From NCBI GenBank assembly GCA_016235165.1, contig JACRLX010000043.1, positions 62,001 to 126,000 on the forward strand: a stretch of DNA of 64,000 nucleotides, read 5' to 3'. The notes below the pieces were generated by a model. The model saw only the letters and a program-made list of their open reading frames with translations. It was not told the origin of the DNA and made no database searches. The position numbers and the translations under genes are program-made. Numbering within the stretch: the stretch's first letter is position 1; every line of letters begins with the position of its first letter. This document shows, in pieces, positions 18,601-27,963 of the stretch. The stretch comes from Rhodocyclales bacterium. GTDB lineage: Bacteria > Pseudomonadota > Gammaproteobacteria > Burkholderiales > Rhodocyclaceae.

Positions 18601-19619
18601 GCGTTACAGGCAGCCGGGCCGAAGGCGCCACCGCCACCCGTTTCGAGCTGAAGAGCCGCGAGGTGACCGGCAACTTCGAATGGAACAGCGCGGGCGGCGG
18701 CAAGCTCAGCGGGCGCATCGGCCAACTGGCGATTCCGGACACCGCGGCAACGCCCGCCATGCTGCAGGCGCGCACCACGGAAGTCATCGACCGCATCCCG
18801 GCCCTGGACATCACCGTCGATCAGCTTTCCTTCAAGGACCGCGCACTGGGCACGGTGCGCGTCGCCGCCGAGAACCGCGAGGGCTACTGGCATACCCGCG
18901 TCGACGCCAAAAACGACGATGGCATGCTGGAGGCCGATGGCCGCTGGCGGCGCCACACCAGCCAGGCCGATACCCGGGTCGAATTCAAGCTTGACGCCAG
19001 GAACCTCGACAAGCTGCTGGCACGCATCGGTTACCCGGACACCGTGCGCCGCGGCAGCGCCAGCCTGGCCGGCAATCTTTCCTGGAACGGCACACCCTTC
19101 ACCATCGACTACCCGTCCCTGGCTGGCAACCTGAAGCTGGAGGCGACGGGAGGCCAGTTCGTCAAGCTGGAACCCGGAGTCGGGCGCCTGCTCGGCATCC
19201 TCAGCCTGCAATCGCTGCCGCGCCGGATCACGCTCGATTTCCGCGATGTCTTCAGCGAGGGCTTTGCCTTCGACGCCATCGGCGGCCAGTTTTCCGTCGC
19301 GCGCGGCGTCATGAGCACCGGCGACTTGCAAATTCGCGGCCCCTCGGCCAAGGTATTGATGAGCGGCACCGTGAACCTCGGTGCCGAAACCCAGGATCTG
19401 AAGGTGCGCGTGCAACCGGCGGTCGGCGAATCCATCGCGGTAGGCACCATGATCGCCAACCCGGTTGCGGGGGCCGTGGTCTGGGCGGCGCAGAAGTTGT
19501 TCAAGGACCCGCTCGACCAGGCCTTTGCCTTCGAGTACGGCGTGACCGGCGGCTGGGCCGATCCCAAAGTCGAGAAGCTGAGCCAGACTCCGGCCAAACC
19601 CGCGGAGGACAGCAAATGA
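15693..19619 (+). CDS. yhdP: YhdP/AsmA-like intermembrane lipid-transport protein
   Basis: About 1308 residues, the length of E. coli YhdP (about 1270). YhdP is an inner-membrane-anchored periplasmic protein of the AsmA-like bridge family that moves phospholipids towards the outer membrane. One N-terminal membrane helix (about residues 8-30, WIATLAYFAFALLVLVL) is followed by a long beta-rich DUF3971 region and a C-terminal AsmA-like domain with GATQ-type ends (SVRLQLVRR, NLGAETQDLKVRVQPAVGES). The start is uncertain: TTG at 15693 has no clear ribosome-binding site and no ATG is available near it. Overlaps the Nit gene by ATGA. Confidence 0.88.
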   Translation: MLPLRRLLRVLLWIATLAYFAFALLVLVLRYAVLPQIESYRPDLERMLGEAINRPVGIRRIEAHWAGLRPALRLDGFEIRDAEGRPALGFDEVETELAWSSLWHLELRLARLELNAPSLQLRRDAQGRFFAAGLEITPQSGDEDGFADWLLVQDRVVIRDASIAWSDELRGAPTLELKRLNFQLDNSGKRHRFGLTAEPPRELAARIDLRGDFKGRDIDQLNAWKGEAYAELDYADLAVWRAWVDYPVALPQGKGALRLWLGFAGKQLASATADVRLADVRLQLRPDLPELDLVLLEGRLAGRRLDNGFEAELKRLSLSTRDGLTLPETDFKLSWRGAAANRPGQGAATANGLDLGVMAGLAAHLPFDEGSRARLAKHAPRGKVFDLKLDWTASAAELSALQKWTVSSRFEGLGLSALGPVPGMAGVNGRVDGNEKGGTLALDGQKTVFELPTIFADPNLELEAFAAEADWRLGSDGLQVRLQKAAFHNRDAAGEASGTWRPLEKGPGQIDLQARITRGSGDAVWRYMPLVVGKHVREWLRGAIVGGKASDTTLKLRGDLWNFPFRDGKHGIFEVRGKFQDASLRYADAWPEIRQIDGELLFSGQRMLITGKSGSIFGVKLRDVRAEIADLEQHEELLSISGKAAGATADFLRFIDASPVAERIDRFTEDMRAEGNGELDLKLALPLRNMARSKIDGSYRFDGNRLVVDSDLPPLTEVRGALRFSGDHLEARGIRGNLLAMPLTVDIRTAEGGVQVNASGEASVASLRRELPHPVFEHLSGGVKWNGTVRVRKKATEVKLASNLIGLSSSLPEPFNKPATEAMNLTFERKPPPEPAARPGARPGAASRTPPARVGGSAAVAGAAPLPVQDMLDIALGNSVRLQLVRRHEKDRAVITRGLVAIGETGASLPERNLSLAINLPRIDTDFWRGLIDDKVSGRDGSPLPPLPGIQFDLRAGEALAQEKSFHDVRVTGSRAEGATATRFELKSREVTGNFEWNSAGGGKLSGRIGQLAIPDTAATPAMLQARTTEVIDRIPALDITVDQLSFKDRALGTVRVAAENREGYWHTRVDAKNDDGMLEADGRWRRHTSQADTRVEFKLDARNLDKLLARIGYPDTVRRGSASLAGNLSWNGTPFTIDYPSLAGNLKLEATGGQFVKLEPGVGRLLGILSLQSLPRRITLDFRDVFSEGFAFDAIGGQFSVARGVMSTGDLQIRGPSAKVLMSGTVNLGAETQDLKVRVQPAVGESIAVGTMIANPVAGAVVWAAQKLFKDPLDQAFAFEYGVTGGWADPKVEKLSQTPAKPAEDSK

Positions 19620-20410
19620 AATTGGCTGCCATACAGATGATCTCCGGCCCCGATGTGGTGCCCAATCTCGCCACCGCCGCGCGCCTTGTCGCCGAAGCCG
19701 CAACAGCCGGCGCACAACTGGTCGCGCTGCCCGAGTACTTTCCGCTGATCGGCGCCAGCGACGCCGACCGCTTGGCGGCGCGGGAAACCGAGGGCAGCGG
19801 CCCGATCCAGGATTTCCTCGCCACCACCGCTCGCCAGCATGGGCTCTGGCTGGTCGGCGGCTCGATTCCGCTGCATGCGACCGACCCGGCCAGGCTGCGC
19901 AACAGCTGCCTGGTAGTCGACCCCGATGGCCGCCGTGTGGCGCGCTACGACAAAATCCACCTGTTCGGCTTCCGCAAGGGCGCCGAGGCCTACGACGAGG
20001 CGGCGACCATCGAACGCGGCGAACAGATCGTCGCCTTCGATACGCCCTTTGGCCGCGTCGGGGTCGCCATCTGTTACGACCTGCGTTTTCCGGAACTCTT
20101 CCGCGCCATGGGCCCGCTCGACCTGCTGGTGCTGCCGGCGGCCTTCACCGAAACCACCGGGCGCGCCCACTGGGAAATGCTGCTGCGCGCCCGCGCCGTC
20201 GAGAACCAGTGCTACGTCCTGGCCGCCGCCCAGGGCGGACTGCACCCGACCGGACGCATGACCCACGGCAACTCGATGATCGTCGACCCCTGGGGCGAGG
20301 TGCTCGCCCGCATCGACAAGGGCGAAGGCGTGGTGGTGGCCGAGTTCGACCCGCAACGCATCGCCGACACGCGCGCCAGCCTGCCAGCACTGAAACACCG
20401 CATACTGTAG
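19616..20410 (+). CDS. Carbon-nitrogen hydrolase (Nit/deaminated glutathione amidase-like)
   Basis: 264-residue nitrilase-superfamily amidase. The Glu-Lys-Cys triad is complete: E40 in [11 protein letters not shown]113 in [10 protein letters not shown] and C153 in [16 protein letters not shown]. The KIHLF and [11 protein letters not shown] forms are characteristic of the Nit1/YbeM branch, which removes the amide from deaminated glutathione formed by transaminase side reactions. It overlaps yhdP by ATGA and is followed by tldD after 19 bases; yhdP-nit-tldD is a familiar order in betaproteobacteria. Confidence 0.9.
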   Translation: MKLAAIQMISGPDVVPNLATAARLVAEAATAGAQLVALPEYFPLIGASDADRLAARETEGSGPIQDFLATTARQHGLWLVGGSIPLHATDPARLRNSCLVVDPDGRRVARYDKIHLFGFRKGAEAYDEAATIERGEQIVAFDTPFGRVGVAICYDLRFPELFRAMGPLDLLVLPAAFTETTGRAHWEMLLRARAVENQCYVLAAAQGGLHPTGRMTHGNSMIVDPWGEVLARIDKGEGVVVAEFDPQRIADTRASLPALKHRIL

Positions 20411-20429
20411 GCAACACACAGGACACGCC

Positions 20430-21887
20430 ATGAACGCCATATCCAGCCCCATCCCCCACTTCGAGATCGCCGAACAAATCCTGCTGCGCCCGCATGGGCT
20501 GGCGCCGCATCAGCTGGAGCGCGTCTTCGGCCAGTTGCTCGGGCACCACGTGGATTACGCCGACCTGTATTTCCAGTACGCACGCTCCGAAGCCTGGAGC
20601 CTGGAAGAAGGCATCGTCAAGTCGGGCAGCTTCAACATCGAGCAGGGCGTCGGCGTGCGCGCCATCAGCGGCGAAAAGACCGCCTTCGCCTATTCCGACG
20701 ACATCAGCCTGAAAGCCCTCCAGAGCGCGGCGGCGGCAACCCGCGCCATCGCCGCCTCCGGTGCCCAGCGCCTGGCGCCGATGCTGCGCGCCGGCAAGGC
20801 CCCGGCCGCCCTGTATGCCGCCGGCGACCCGATCGCCTCGCTTGACGACGACGCCAAGGTGCGCCTGCTGGAGCGCCTGGAAGCCATGACGCGGGCCCTC
20901 GATCCGCGCGTGCGCGAGGTCATGGCCCACATTGCCGGCACCTGGGAAGTAGTGCTGGTGGCGCGCTCCGACGGGCGCATGGCGGCCGATGTGCGCCCCC
21001 TGGTGCGCGTCTCGCTGACCGTGATCATGGAGGAGAAAGGCAGGCGCGAACAGGGCTCCTCGGGCGGCGGCGGGCGCTTCGACTATGCCTACTTCAGCGA
21101 CGCCGTGTTGCGGGACTACGCCGAGCGCGCGGTGCATCAGGCCAGCGTCAACCTGGCCGCCAGGCCGGCACCGGCGGGCGAGATGACGGTGGTGCTCGGC
21201 CCCGGCTGGCCCGGCATCCTGTTGCACGAGGCGGTCGGCCATGGCCTCGAAGGCGATTTCAACCGCAAGGGCAGCTCCACCTTTTCCGGCCGCATCGGCC
21301 AGCGCGTGGCGGCCAAGGGCGTCACCGTGGTCGATGACGGCACCATCGCCGACCGGCGCGGCTCATTGAGCATCGACGACGAGGGCAACCCAACCCAGCG
21401 CACGGTGCTGATCGAGGACGGCATCCTGGTCGGCTACCTGCAGGACACGCTGAATGCCCGCCTGATGGGCGTCGCACCCACCGGCAACGGGCGGCGCGAA
21501 TCCTTCGCCCACCTGCCGCTGCCGCGCATGACCAATACCACCATGCTCAACGGCGGGCGCGATCCCCAGGAAATCATCAAGTCGGTGAAGAAGGGGCTCT
21601 ATGCGGCGAATTTCGGCGGCGGCCAGGTCGACATCACCAGCGGCAAGTTCGTGTTTTCAACAGCCGAGGCCTACCTGATCGAGAACGGAAAAATCACCGC
21701 GCCGGTCAAGGGCGCCACGCTGATCGGCAACGGCCCGGAAGCCATGACGCGGGTATCGATGATAGGCAACGACATGGCGCTCGACTCGGGCGTCGGCACC
21801 TGCGGCAAGGAAGGCCAGAGCGTGCCGGTCGGCGTCGGCCAGCCGACGGTGCGCATCGATGGCCTGACGGTGGGCGGCACCGGCTGA
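20430..21887 (+). CDS. tldD: TldD, metalloprotease subunit
   Basis: 485-residue TldD of the TldD/TldE (PmbA) heterodimeric zinc protease, which degrades unfolded peptides and processes CcdA and some modified peptides. The zinc site HEAVGH is at 266-271 in [19 protein letters not shown], and the third ligand is expected in the later [10 protein letters not shown] region. Length agrees with E. coli TldD (481). It ends the yhdP-nit-tldD transcription unit and is convergent with the MoaB-like gene, 21 bases apart. tldE is not in the window. Confidence 0.95.
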   Translation: MNAISSPIPHFEIAEQILLRPHGLAPHQLERVFGQLLGHHVDYADLYFQYARSEAWSLEEGIVKSGSFNIEQGVGVRAISGEKTAFAYSDDISLKALQSAAAATRAIAASGAQRLAPMLRAGKAPAALYAAGDPIASLDDDAKVRLLERLEAMTRALDPRVREVMAHIAGTWEVVLVARSDGRMAADVRPLVRVSLTVIMEEKGRREQGSSGGGGRFDYAYFSDAVLRDYAERAVHQASVNLAARPAPAGEMTVVLGPGWPGILLHEAVGHGLEGDFNRKGSSTFSGRIGQRVAAKGVTVVDDGTIADRRGSLSIDDEGNPTQRTVLIEDGILVGYLQDTLNARLMGVAPTGNGRRESFAHLPLPRMTNTTMLNGGRDPQEIIKSVKKGLYAANFGGGQVDITSGKFVFSTAEAYLIENGKITAPVKGATLIGNGPEAMTRVSMIGNDMALDSGVGTCGKEGQSVPVGVGQPTVRIDGLTVGGTG

Positions 21888-21908
21888 GCCTCGCCGCCGG
21901 GCCGGCGC

Positions 21909-22679
21909 CTATTTTTCGCTGAACGCGTAACCCAGCGCACGCACTTCGCGGCGCATCAGCTCCATTGCCGGCGGCACCAGCTCCGGCGCGCCGCGCACGC
22001 CCAGTTCGATGTGCCGCCGCCGTTCGGCCGAGCCGAGGAAGGGCAGGCTGAACACCTTGAGCCCCGGATATTCGGCCTCGATGCGGATCATCAGCGGCGT
22101 CAGCACGCTTTCCAGGCCTTCCCAGACCAGGATGGCAGCATCAGCGGTCGGGTTCCGGTTGAAGCGATCGGCATACTGCGTGTCGAGCACCCATTCGATC
22201 ATCGGCCAGGCCATCTGCGGAAAGCCGGGCACGAAATGATGGTGGCCGAATGAGAAGCCGGCGATGCGATTCACCGGGTTGGGAATGATGCGGCTGCCGG
22301 CCGGAAAGCGTCCCATGTCCAAGGCATAGGGCGTCACCTCGCGACCGGTCTCGGCATAGCGCGCGCGTATCTCGCGCTCGGCCTCCGGATGCAGCTCCAG
22401 GGCCACGCCCAGCGCCGCAGCGGCGGCCTGCCGGGTATGGTCGTCGGGCGTATTGCCGATGCCGCCGCAGCTGAACACGATGTCGCCACCGGCCAGGGTA
22501 CGGCGCAGGGTTTCGACCAGCCGCCCGCGATCGTCGCCGGCATACAGCGCCCAGTCGAGCTGGAGCCCGCGCGCGGCAAGGATCTCGACGATGCGGGCGA
22601 AATGCTTGTCCTGGCGGCGGCCGAGGATGATTTCGTCGCCGATGATCAGCGCGCCGATGCCCTTGTCCTGCGCCGTCAT
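21909..22679 (-). CDS. MoaB/Mog-fold molybdopterin-binding domain protein (CinA N-domain-like)
   Basis: 256 residues. The N-terminal part, GALIIGDEIILGRRQDKHFA, then FSCGGIGNTPDDHTRQAAAA, is the MoaB/Mog fold found in molybdopterin biosynthesis proteins and in the N-terminal domain of CinA. CinA-type nucleotide hydrolase/deamidase domains are absent. The C-terminal half (GHHHFVPGFPQMAWPM and onward) is the usual extension of the stand-alone family called competence/damage-inducible protein A-like; its function is not established. ATG at 22679 overlaps the upstream EI24 gene by ATGA. Confidence 0.85.
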   Translation of the reverse strand: MTAQDKGIGALIIGDEIILGRRQDKHFARIVEILAARGLQLDWALYAGDDRGRLVETLRRTLAGGDIVFSCGGIGNTPDDHTRQAAAAALGVALELHPEAEREIRARYAETGREVTPYALDMGRFPAGSRIIPNPVNRIAGFSFGHHHFVPGFPQMAWPMIEWVLDTQYADRFNRNPTADAAILVWEGLESVLTPLMIRIEAEYPGLKVFSLPFLGSAERRRHIELGVRGAPELVPPAMELMRREVRALGYAFSEK

Positions 22680-23389
22680 AGCTGGACGCCCTGTTCGTGG
22701 CGCAGGCGGCGCAAGGCCGCCAGCCCCAGATGCACGAAGACCAGTGCCGTGAACGCCGGCACCAGCAGGTTGACCAGCGGCAGGTAGCCTGCGCCGGCGG
22801 TGACCAGCCCGGCCAGCCAGAAGTTGCGGCGGTTGCCGCCAACGATGCGGCCGAGTTCCGCCGCCGTCGCGTGCTCGGCCAGCGCATCGAAGCGAAAGGT
22901 GCGCTGGTTGAGCCATGCCGCCCAGAGCAGCGGCAGTACCAGCAGCATGCCGGGGATCAGCAGCAGCGGCAGCAGCACCAGGCTGCCGACGAGGAAGATC
23001 GCGCCGGCGGCCAGGGTATTGCCGAGGCTGGCCCAGAACACGTTTTCACCGTGGCGGCCAAGCTCCGGGTAATCGCGCTGCGCGACCAATCGCAACAGCA
23101 GGGGCAAGGCAAAGATCGCCACCAGCATCGTCGCCGTGATGTAGGTCAGCGCCACCAGCGCCGCCAGCAGCAGGAACACCCCGGCCCAGCGCGCCACCCA
23201 TTCCCAGCCGGTCCATGGCAGTTGCGGCAGCAGGCGCGTCATCAGGGCATGGGCATCGGACCAGAAAGCGAAACCCAGCGTCGCCCACAGGGCCAGCGCC
23301 AACAGCGGCGGCCACAGCGCGTGCCAGAGCACCTCGCCGCGCGACAGGTCGCGCAAGGAGCGGGAAAGGGCGGCGAAGAGTTCGATCAT
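22676..23389 (-). CDS. EI24-domain integral membrane protein (CysZ-like)
   Basis: 237 residues with about five to six membrane segments (for example LWPPLLALALWATLGFAFW, WAGVFLLLAALVALTYITAT, LVGSLVLLPLLLIPGMLLVL and LVTAGAGYLPLVNLLVPAFT). The conserved middle part AAWLNQRTFRFDALAEHAT and the HEQG end match the EI24 domain shared with the sulfate permease CysZ. The N-terminus MIELFAALSRSLRDLSRGEVL is typical of the betaproteobacterial family, and the ATG at 23389 is chosen on that basis. Sulfate transport is possible but unproven. Confidence 0.82.
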   Translation of the reverse strand: MIELFAALSRSLRDLSRGEVLWHALWPPLLALALWATLGFAFWSDAHALMTRLLPQLPWTGWEWVARWAGVFLLLAALVALTYITATMLVAIFALPLLLRLVAQRDYPELGRHGENVFWASLGNTLAAGAIFLVGSLVLLPLLLIPGMLLVLPLLWAAWLNQRTFRFDALAEHATAAELGRIVGGNRRNFWLAGLVTAGAGYLPLVNLLVPAFTALVFVHLGLAALRRLRHEQGVQL

Positions 23390-23411
23390 GTCGCGTTCAG
23401 GGCAAAGGGCA

Positions 23412-26400
23412 TCATCGACGTTCGCGACTATCCCACATCTTCTGCAATCGCTTGACCGAGACCGGCGAGGAGGTCTTGAGTTCCTGGGCGAAGAGCGCCA
23501 CGCGCAACTCTTCGAGCAGCCAGCGGAACTCGTCGAGGAAGGCATCCTGCGGCTGTCCCGATTTCAACATGGCATTGCGCTCGCGCTCCCAGGGTTTGCC
23601 CAGGGCCTGCCAGTCGGCCATCAGGCGTGTGTCGCGCGCCGGATCGTTCCTCGCCTTGTCCAGGCGCAGGGCAATCGCCTTGAGGTAGCGCGGGTAGTGC
23701 TGCAGGCGCTCGAAGGGCGTGGCGAGGATGAACTTCTTCGGCATCAGCTCCGCCAGTTGTGCGCCGATGTCGGCGGCGGCCTGGGGAAAGGCCTTCTGCA
23801 TTCCGGCAAGCTTCTTCGTCACTGCCGCATGTTCGGTCAGTACGGTGCCGACCAGGCGCAGGATTTCCTGCGCCACCAGCAGGATGCGCCCGCGTGCCGC
23901 CTCGCGCCGTGTCGCGAACGCCGACTCTTCGGCGGGCAGCGGCTCCATCAGGCAGGTGCGCTCCAGGGTCACGGCAACCAGTTGCTCGCGCAGTTCCTTC
24001 TCGGTGCCCAGGGAAATGAATTGCAGCGCCGTCTCGCGCAGGCCGGGCAGCTTCTCGATGGCCTTGACCTGGGCCGCCAGTTGCAGCGCGAACAGGCGCG
24101 TCAGCCCCTTGCGGTGTTCGACGCGGGCCTTGTCCTCGGTGTCGAAGGCGGTGAGGCGCACCTTGTCGCCGAGGTCCATCAGGGCAGGAAATCCCGCCGT
24201 GGTGCCAGCGCCGACTTTCACTTCCATCAATTCGGGCAGGGTGCCGAACTTCCATTCGGCATGGCCCTCGCCGTCTGCCACCGCCTCATGTTTGACTTCG
24301 GCGGCGGCATACGCCTGCTCGACCCGGTCGCGGAACTGGGCGCGCAGTTCGGCCAGGTTGCGGCTCATCGCCAGCGTGCCACCGTGTTCGTCGACCAGGC
24401 GGAAATTCATGAACAGGTGCGGCCGCAGCTCGCCGGTACGGAAGGCGTCGAGGGGCAGCTTCTGCGCCATGTGTTCCTCGGCGGCGCGGGTCAGGGCGCG
24501 CACCAGGGGCTCATCGCGGTCATGCTCGGCATCGCAGAAGCGGTCGGCGAACTCGTCCAGCGGCTGCAGGCGATGGCGGTACTTCTGCTGCACCGTCTTC
24601 AGCAGCGCCACCACTTTTTCCTTGAGCAGGCCCGGCACCAGCCATTCGCAGCGCTTGGCCGGCAACTGGTTGAGCGCCGCCAGCGGCAGGCTCAGGGTCA
24701 CGCCGTCGTCCGCCGCGCCCGGATCATGGTGGTAGGCGAGCTTGAAACCCTGGCCGCGATGCGTGAGCGCGGGCGGAAAGGCATCCGTGGTGATGCCCGC
24801 CGCCTCGTGGCGCATCAACTGCTCCTTTTCCAGGCAGAGCAGTTTCGGGTTGGCCACCTCGACCTCGCGCCGCCAGTGGTCGAAGGCCGCCAGGGTGACG
24901 ATGCCCTCGGGAATTTTCGAATCGTAGAAAGCGTGGATCAGTTCGTCATCGACCAGCACGTCGGGGCGGCGCGACTTGTGTTCGAGGTTCTCGATCTCGC
25001 GCTTGAGTTTCGCGTTGTGCTGGAAGAAGCGCCACTTGCGCGCCCAGTCCTCGCCCACTTCGCCATTCACCAGCGCCTCGCGGATCAGGATTTCTCGTGA
25101 AAGCTTCGCGTCCGTTGGACCGTAATGCACGCGCCGTTTGGCGTGGATCATCAGGCCGTGCAGGGTGACGCGCTCCCAGGCCACGACCTGGCCCGGTCCC
25201 TTCTCCCAGTGCGGCTCGTAGACATGCCGGCGAATCAGGTGGGCGCCGACCTGTTCCAGCCATTCCGGCTCGATCTTCGCGATGCAGCGGGCGAAAAGGC
25301 GCGAGGTCTCGACCAGTTCGGCGGCTACGATCCAGCGCCCGGCCTTCTTCAGCAGGCTGGAACCGGGGTGGATGTAGAAGCGGATGCCGCGCGCACCGAG
25401 GTAATTCTTGTCTTCTTCGCTGATCAGGCCGATGTGGCCGAGCAGGCCGGTGAGCAGGGCCTTGTGGATGGACTCGTACGAGGCGGCAAGCTGGTTCTCC
25501 TTCCAGCCGTGCTCGTGGCACAAGGTCATCAACTGGCCATGCACGTCGCGCCACTCGCGCAGGCGCAGCCAGTTGATGAAATTGTGGCGGCACCACTGGC
25601 GCTGCTTGCTGCTGGATTCGTGCTTCCAGACTTCGTCGGCGGCCTGCCAGATTTTCAGCCAGGAGAGGAACTCGGACTTCTCGTCCTTCCACTTGGCATG
25701 GGCCTGGTCGGCCGAACCGGCCGCCTCGGCAGGCCGGTCACGCGGGTCCTGCACCGACAGCGCGGCAGCGATGATCAACACCTCGCGCAAACAGTTGTGC
25801 TCGCGCGCGGCGAGGATCATGCGGCCGATCTTCGGGTCGAGCGGGAGCTTGGCCAGCTCGCGGCCGACCGGCGTCAGCTCCTTGCTGGTTTCGTCCAGCG
25901 CCCCCAACTCCGCCAGCAGGCTATAGCCGTCGGCGATCATGCGCGGCGCCGGCGCTTCCAGAAACGGGAAGTCCTCGACATCGCCCAGGTGCAGGGACTT
26001 CATGCGCAGGATCACGCCGGCCAGGCTGGAGCGCAGGATCTCGGGTTCGGTATAGGCCGGGCGCTTGTTGAAATCCTCTTCGTCGTAAAGCTTGAAGCAG
26101 ACGCCCGCCGAAACCCGGCCGCAACGGCCGGCGCGCTGGCTGGCGGCGGCGCGCGAGATCGGTTCGACCTGCAACTGCTCGACCTTGTTGCGGTGGCTGT
26201 AGCGCTTGACCCGTGCCAGGCCCGAGTCGATCACGTAGCGGATGCCGGGCACGGTCAGCGAGGTCTCGGCGACATTGGTCGCCAGTACCACGCGGCGACC
26301 TTGATGGGGTGCGAACACCCGCGCCTGCTCGACGGCGGTCTGGCGCGCGAACAGGGGCAGGACTTCAAGTCCGGGAGGATGGTGTTTCCGCAACGCCTCG

Positions 26401-27143
26401 GCCGCCTCGCGGATCTCGCGCTCGCCGGGCAGGAAGACCAGCACGTCGCCCGGCCCGGTGCGGTGCGCCTCGTCGACGGCATCGACGATGGCATCATTGA
26501 GATCCGTGTCCTTCTTCTCGGCTAAGGGACGGAAACGCGTCTCGATCGGATAGAGCCGGCCCGAGACCTCGATCACCGGCGCAGCATCGAAGTGTTTCGA
26601 AAAGCGCTCGGCATCCAGCGTCGCCGAGGTCACGATGAGCTTCAGGTCGCGGCGCTTCGGCAGCAACTGCTTGAGGTAGCCGAGCAGGAAATCGATGTTG
26701 AGGCTGCGCTCGTGGGCCTCGTCGATCAGTATCGTGTCGTACTGGCGCAAGAGCGGATCGGTCTGCGTCTCGGCCAGCAGGATGCCGTCGGTCATCAGCT
26801 TGATGTAACTCGAGGGCGTGACCTTGTCGGTGAAGCGGATCTTGAAGCCGACGTGACGGCCGAGCTCCGACTTCAGCTCCTGCGCGATGCGCGTCGCCGT
26901 GGCCCGCGCCGCAATGCGCCGCGGCTGGGTGTGGCCGATCAGGCCATTGAGTCCGCGGCCGATCTCCAGGCAGATCTTCGGCAGTTGCGTGGTCTTGCCC
27001 GAGCCGGTTTCACCGCAGATCACCAGCACCTGGTGCTTGAGGATGGCCTCGGCGATCTCGGCGCGGCGCAGGTTGACCGGCAGCGCCTCGTCGTAGGCGA
27101 TGGCGGGGCGCGCCGCCCGCCGTGCCTCGGGGTCGAACTTCAC
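23412..27143 (-). CDS. hrpA: HrpA, DEAH-box ATP-dependent RNA helicase
   Basis: 1243-residue HrpA, which rescues stalled ribosomes and remodels mRNA. Walker A GETGSGKTTQ is at 44-53 and the DEAH box at 140-143 (ILIDEAHERS), followed by ATNVAETSLTVPGIRYV and QRAGRCGRVSAGVCF, the helicase-associated region and the long C-terminal DUF3418 part. The start is a GTG at 27143 that overlaps the GNAT toxin stop (GTGA). E. coli HrpA has about 60 more N-terminal residues, so the 5' end may have been replaced when the toxin-antitoxin pair arrived. A dispersed repeat is read V-K-V-G-A-G-T-T-A near residue 980. Confidence 0.93.
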   Translation of the reverse strand: MKFDPEARRAARPAIAYDEALPVNLRRAEIAEAILKHQVLVICGETGSGKTTQLPKICLEIGRGLNGLIGHTQPRRIAARATATRIAQELKSELGRHVGFKIRFTDKVTPSSYIKLMTDGILLAETQTDPLLRQYDTILIDEAHERSLNIDFLLGYLKQLLPKRRDLKLIVTSATLDAERFSKHFDAAPVIEVSGRLYPIETRFRPLAEKKDTDLNDAIVDAVDEAHRTGPGDVLVFLPGEREIREAAEALRKHHPPGLEVLPLFARQTAVEQARVFAPHQGRRVVLATNVAETSLTVPGIRYVIDSGLARVKRYSHRNKVEQLQVEPISRAAASQRAGRCGRVSAGVCFKLYDEEDFNKRPAYTEPEILRSSLAGVILRMKSLHLGDVEDFPFLEAPAPRMIADGYSLLAELGALDETSKELTPVGRELAKLPLDPKIGRMILAAREHNCLREVLIIAAALSVQDPRDRPAEAAGSADQAHAKWKDEKSEFLSWLKIWQAADEVWKHESSSKQRQWCRHNFINWLRLREWRDVHGQLMTLCHEHGWKENQLAASYESIHKALLTGLLGHIGLISEEDKNYLGARGIRFYIHPGSSLLKKAGRWIVAAELVETSRLFARCIAKIEPEWLEQVGAHLIRRHVYEPHWEKGPGQVVAWERVTLHGLMIHAKRRVHYGPTDAKLSREILIREALVNGEVGEDWARKWRFFQHNAKLKREIENLEHKSRRPDVLVDDELIHAFYDSKIPEGIVTLAAFDHWRREVEVANPKLLCLEKEQLMRHEAAGITTDAFPPALTHRGQGFKLAYHHDPGAADDGVTLSLPLAALNQLPAKRCEWLVPGLLKEKVVALLKTVQQKYRHRLQPLDEFADRFCDAEHDRDEPLVRALTRAAEEHMAQKLPLDAFRTGELRPHLFMNFRLVDEHGGTLAMSRNLAELRAQFRDRVEQAYAAAEVKHEAVADGEGHAEWKFGTLPELMEVKVGAGTTAGFPALMDLGDKVRLTAFDTEDKARVEHRKGLTRLFALQLAAQVKAIEKLPGLRETALQFISLGTEKELREQLVAVTLERTCLMEPLPAEESAFATRREAARGRILLVAQEILRLVGTVLTEHAAVTKKLAGMQKAFPQAAADIGAQLAELMPKKFILATPFERLQHYPRYLKAIALRLDKARNDPARDTRLMADWQALGKPWERERNAMLKSGQPQDAFLDEFRWLLEELRVALFAQELKTSSPVSVKRLQKMWDSRERR
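24195..24220 (-). repeat. Dispersed GTCGGCGCTGGC repeat, copy F
   Basis: Exact AAAGTCGGCGCTGGC, ACC, ACGGCGG. Sense to hrpA, read V-G-A-G-T-T-A. Confidence 0.85.
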
Positions 27144-27652
27144 GGCTTCGCGTCGTGATCGGGCATCGCCCGAGCCAGCGTCGACAGCGGCAGGATCATG
27201 TGCCGAGGATCATCAAGTCCAGACAGGAAGCCCAGCCCGAGGTAAAAGGCACGCGCTCGGTCATGTTTCGCTTCCACGGCGACTCCATACACGCCCACGC
27301 GTCGAGACCATTCGCTCGCCAGATTCAGCGCATATCCGAGCAAGCCTTTGCCCACGCCGTGCCCCTGATGTCGTGTATCGACAGCCAACCGGCCGATACG
27401 CAACACCGGTACGGGATAGCGCGGCAGCTTGAGCGTGGGCGGAAGTCGCGCTGTCGCCACTTGGCCAGCGCTCAAGGTCACAAAGCCGATGACGCTGACG
27501 CCATCCTCGGCCAGCGCGACGTAGGTTTTGCCAAAACCCCGGCGTTGCTGCTGGCCGGCCAGACGCGACAAAAACTCGTTGAGTGCCGGTTCGCCGCAGT
27601 CGAAAACGTCGCGCTGGTGCGTAACACCCAGCATTTCGATGCGGAGCCCCAT
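27140..27652 (-). CDS. GNAT-family acetyltransferase toxin (TacT/AtaT-like)
   Basis: 170-residue GCN5-type acetyltransferase. CGEPALNEFLSRLAGQQQR near the N-terminus and RIGRLAVDTRHQGHGVGKGL (acetyl-CoA loop) are the signatures of TacT/AtaT/ItaT toxins, which acetylate aminoacyl-tRNA and stop translation. A conserved tyrosine expected as general acid is present in the C-terminal ARAFYLGLGF. The cognate DUF1778 antitoxin gene ends one base before this ATG. The 3' end overlaps the hrpA start by GTGA, so the toxin is coupled to a housekeeping helicase. Confidence 0.9.
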   Translation of the reverse strand: MGLRIEMLGVTHQRDVFDCGEPALNEFLSRLAGQQQRRGFGKTYVALAEDGVSVIGFVTLSAGQVATARLPPTLKLPRYPVPVLRIGRLAVDTRHQGHGVGKGLLGYALNLASEWSRRVGVYGVAVEAKHDRARAFYLGLGFLSGLDDPRHMILPLSTLARAMPDHDAKP

Positions 27653-27922
27653 TCAGCGCCGGGCCATCAATGCGCGCAATGCCTCCGTTGGTTCCTGCGG
27701 ATTTTCGCAAGCGGCGATGAAAGCCTCGAAATCGCGCTGCGACAACATGATCGTGTCGTTATCCGCCACCACCCGACGCGCCGCCTCGTAGGCGTTCTGC
27801 AGCATGAAGCCGGACACGGTGGTACCCATCAGCGCGGCAGCGCGCTCGATCAGCGCCTTGGCCTCAGGGCTGGTGCGCAGGTTGATGCGGGCGGATTCGG
27901 GGGCATGACTGGCAGTGGGCAT
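27653..27922 (-). CDS. DUF1778 ribbon-helix-helix antitoxin (TacA-like)
   Basis: 89 residues. The N-terminal ribbon-helix-helix is ARINLRTSPEAKALIERAAA, followed by LMGTTVSGFMLQNAYEAARR. The C-terminal region DRDFEAF-like (LSQRDFEAFIAACENPQEPT) wraps the GNAT toxin in known complexes. ATG at 27922 with GAGG 8 bases upstream is preferred to a TTG 24 bases earlier. Antitoxin precedes toxin with no gap, as in tacAT. Confidence 0.9.
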   Translation of the reverse strand: MPTASHAPESARINLRTSPEAKALIERAAALMGTTVSGFMLQNAYEAARRVVADNDTIMLSQRDFEAFIAACENPQEPTEALRALMARR

Positions 27923-27963
27923 GGCGGAAACCTCAAATTTGCGCAATCAGAATATTGTACGTC

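Noticed and set aside
21909-22679. Full CinA protein
   Set aside because: Only the MoaB-like N-domain is present; the C-terminal deamidase domain is absent.
23388-25100. 570-codon frame opposite hrpA
   Set aside because: Shadow of hrpA; no plausible start signals.
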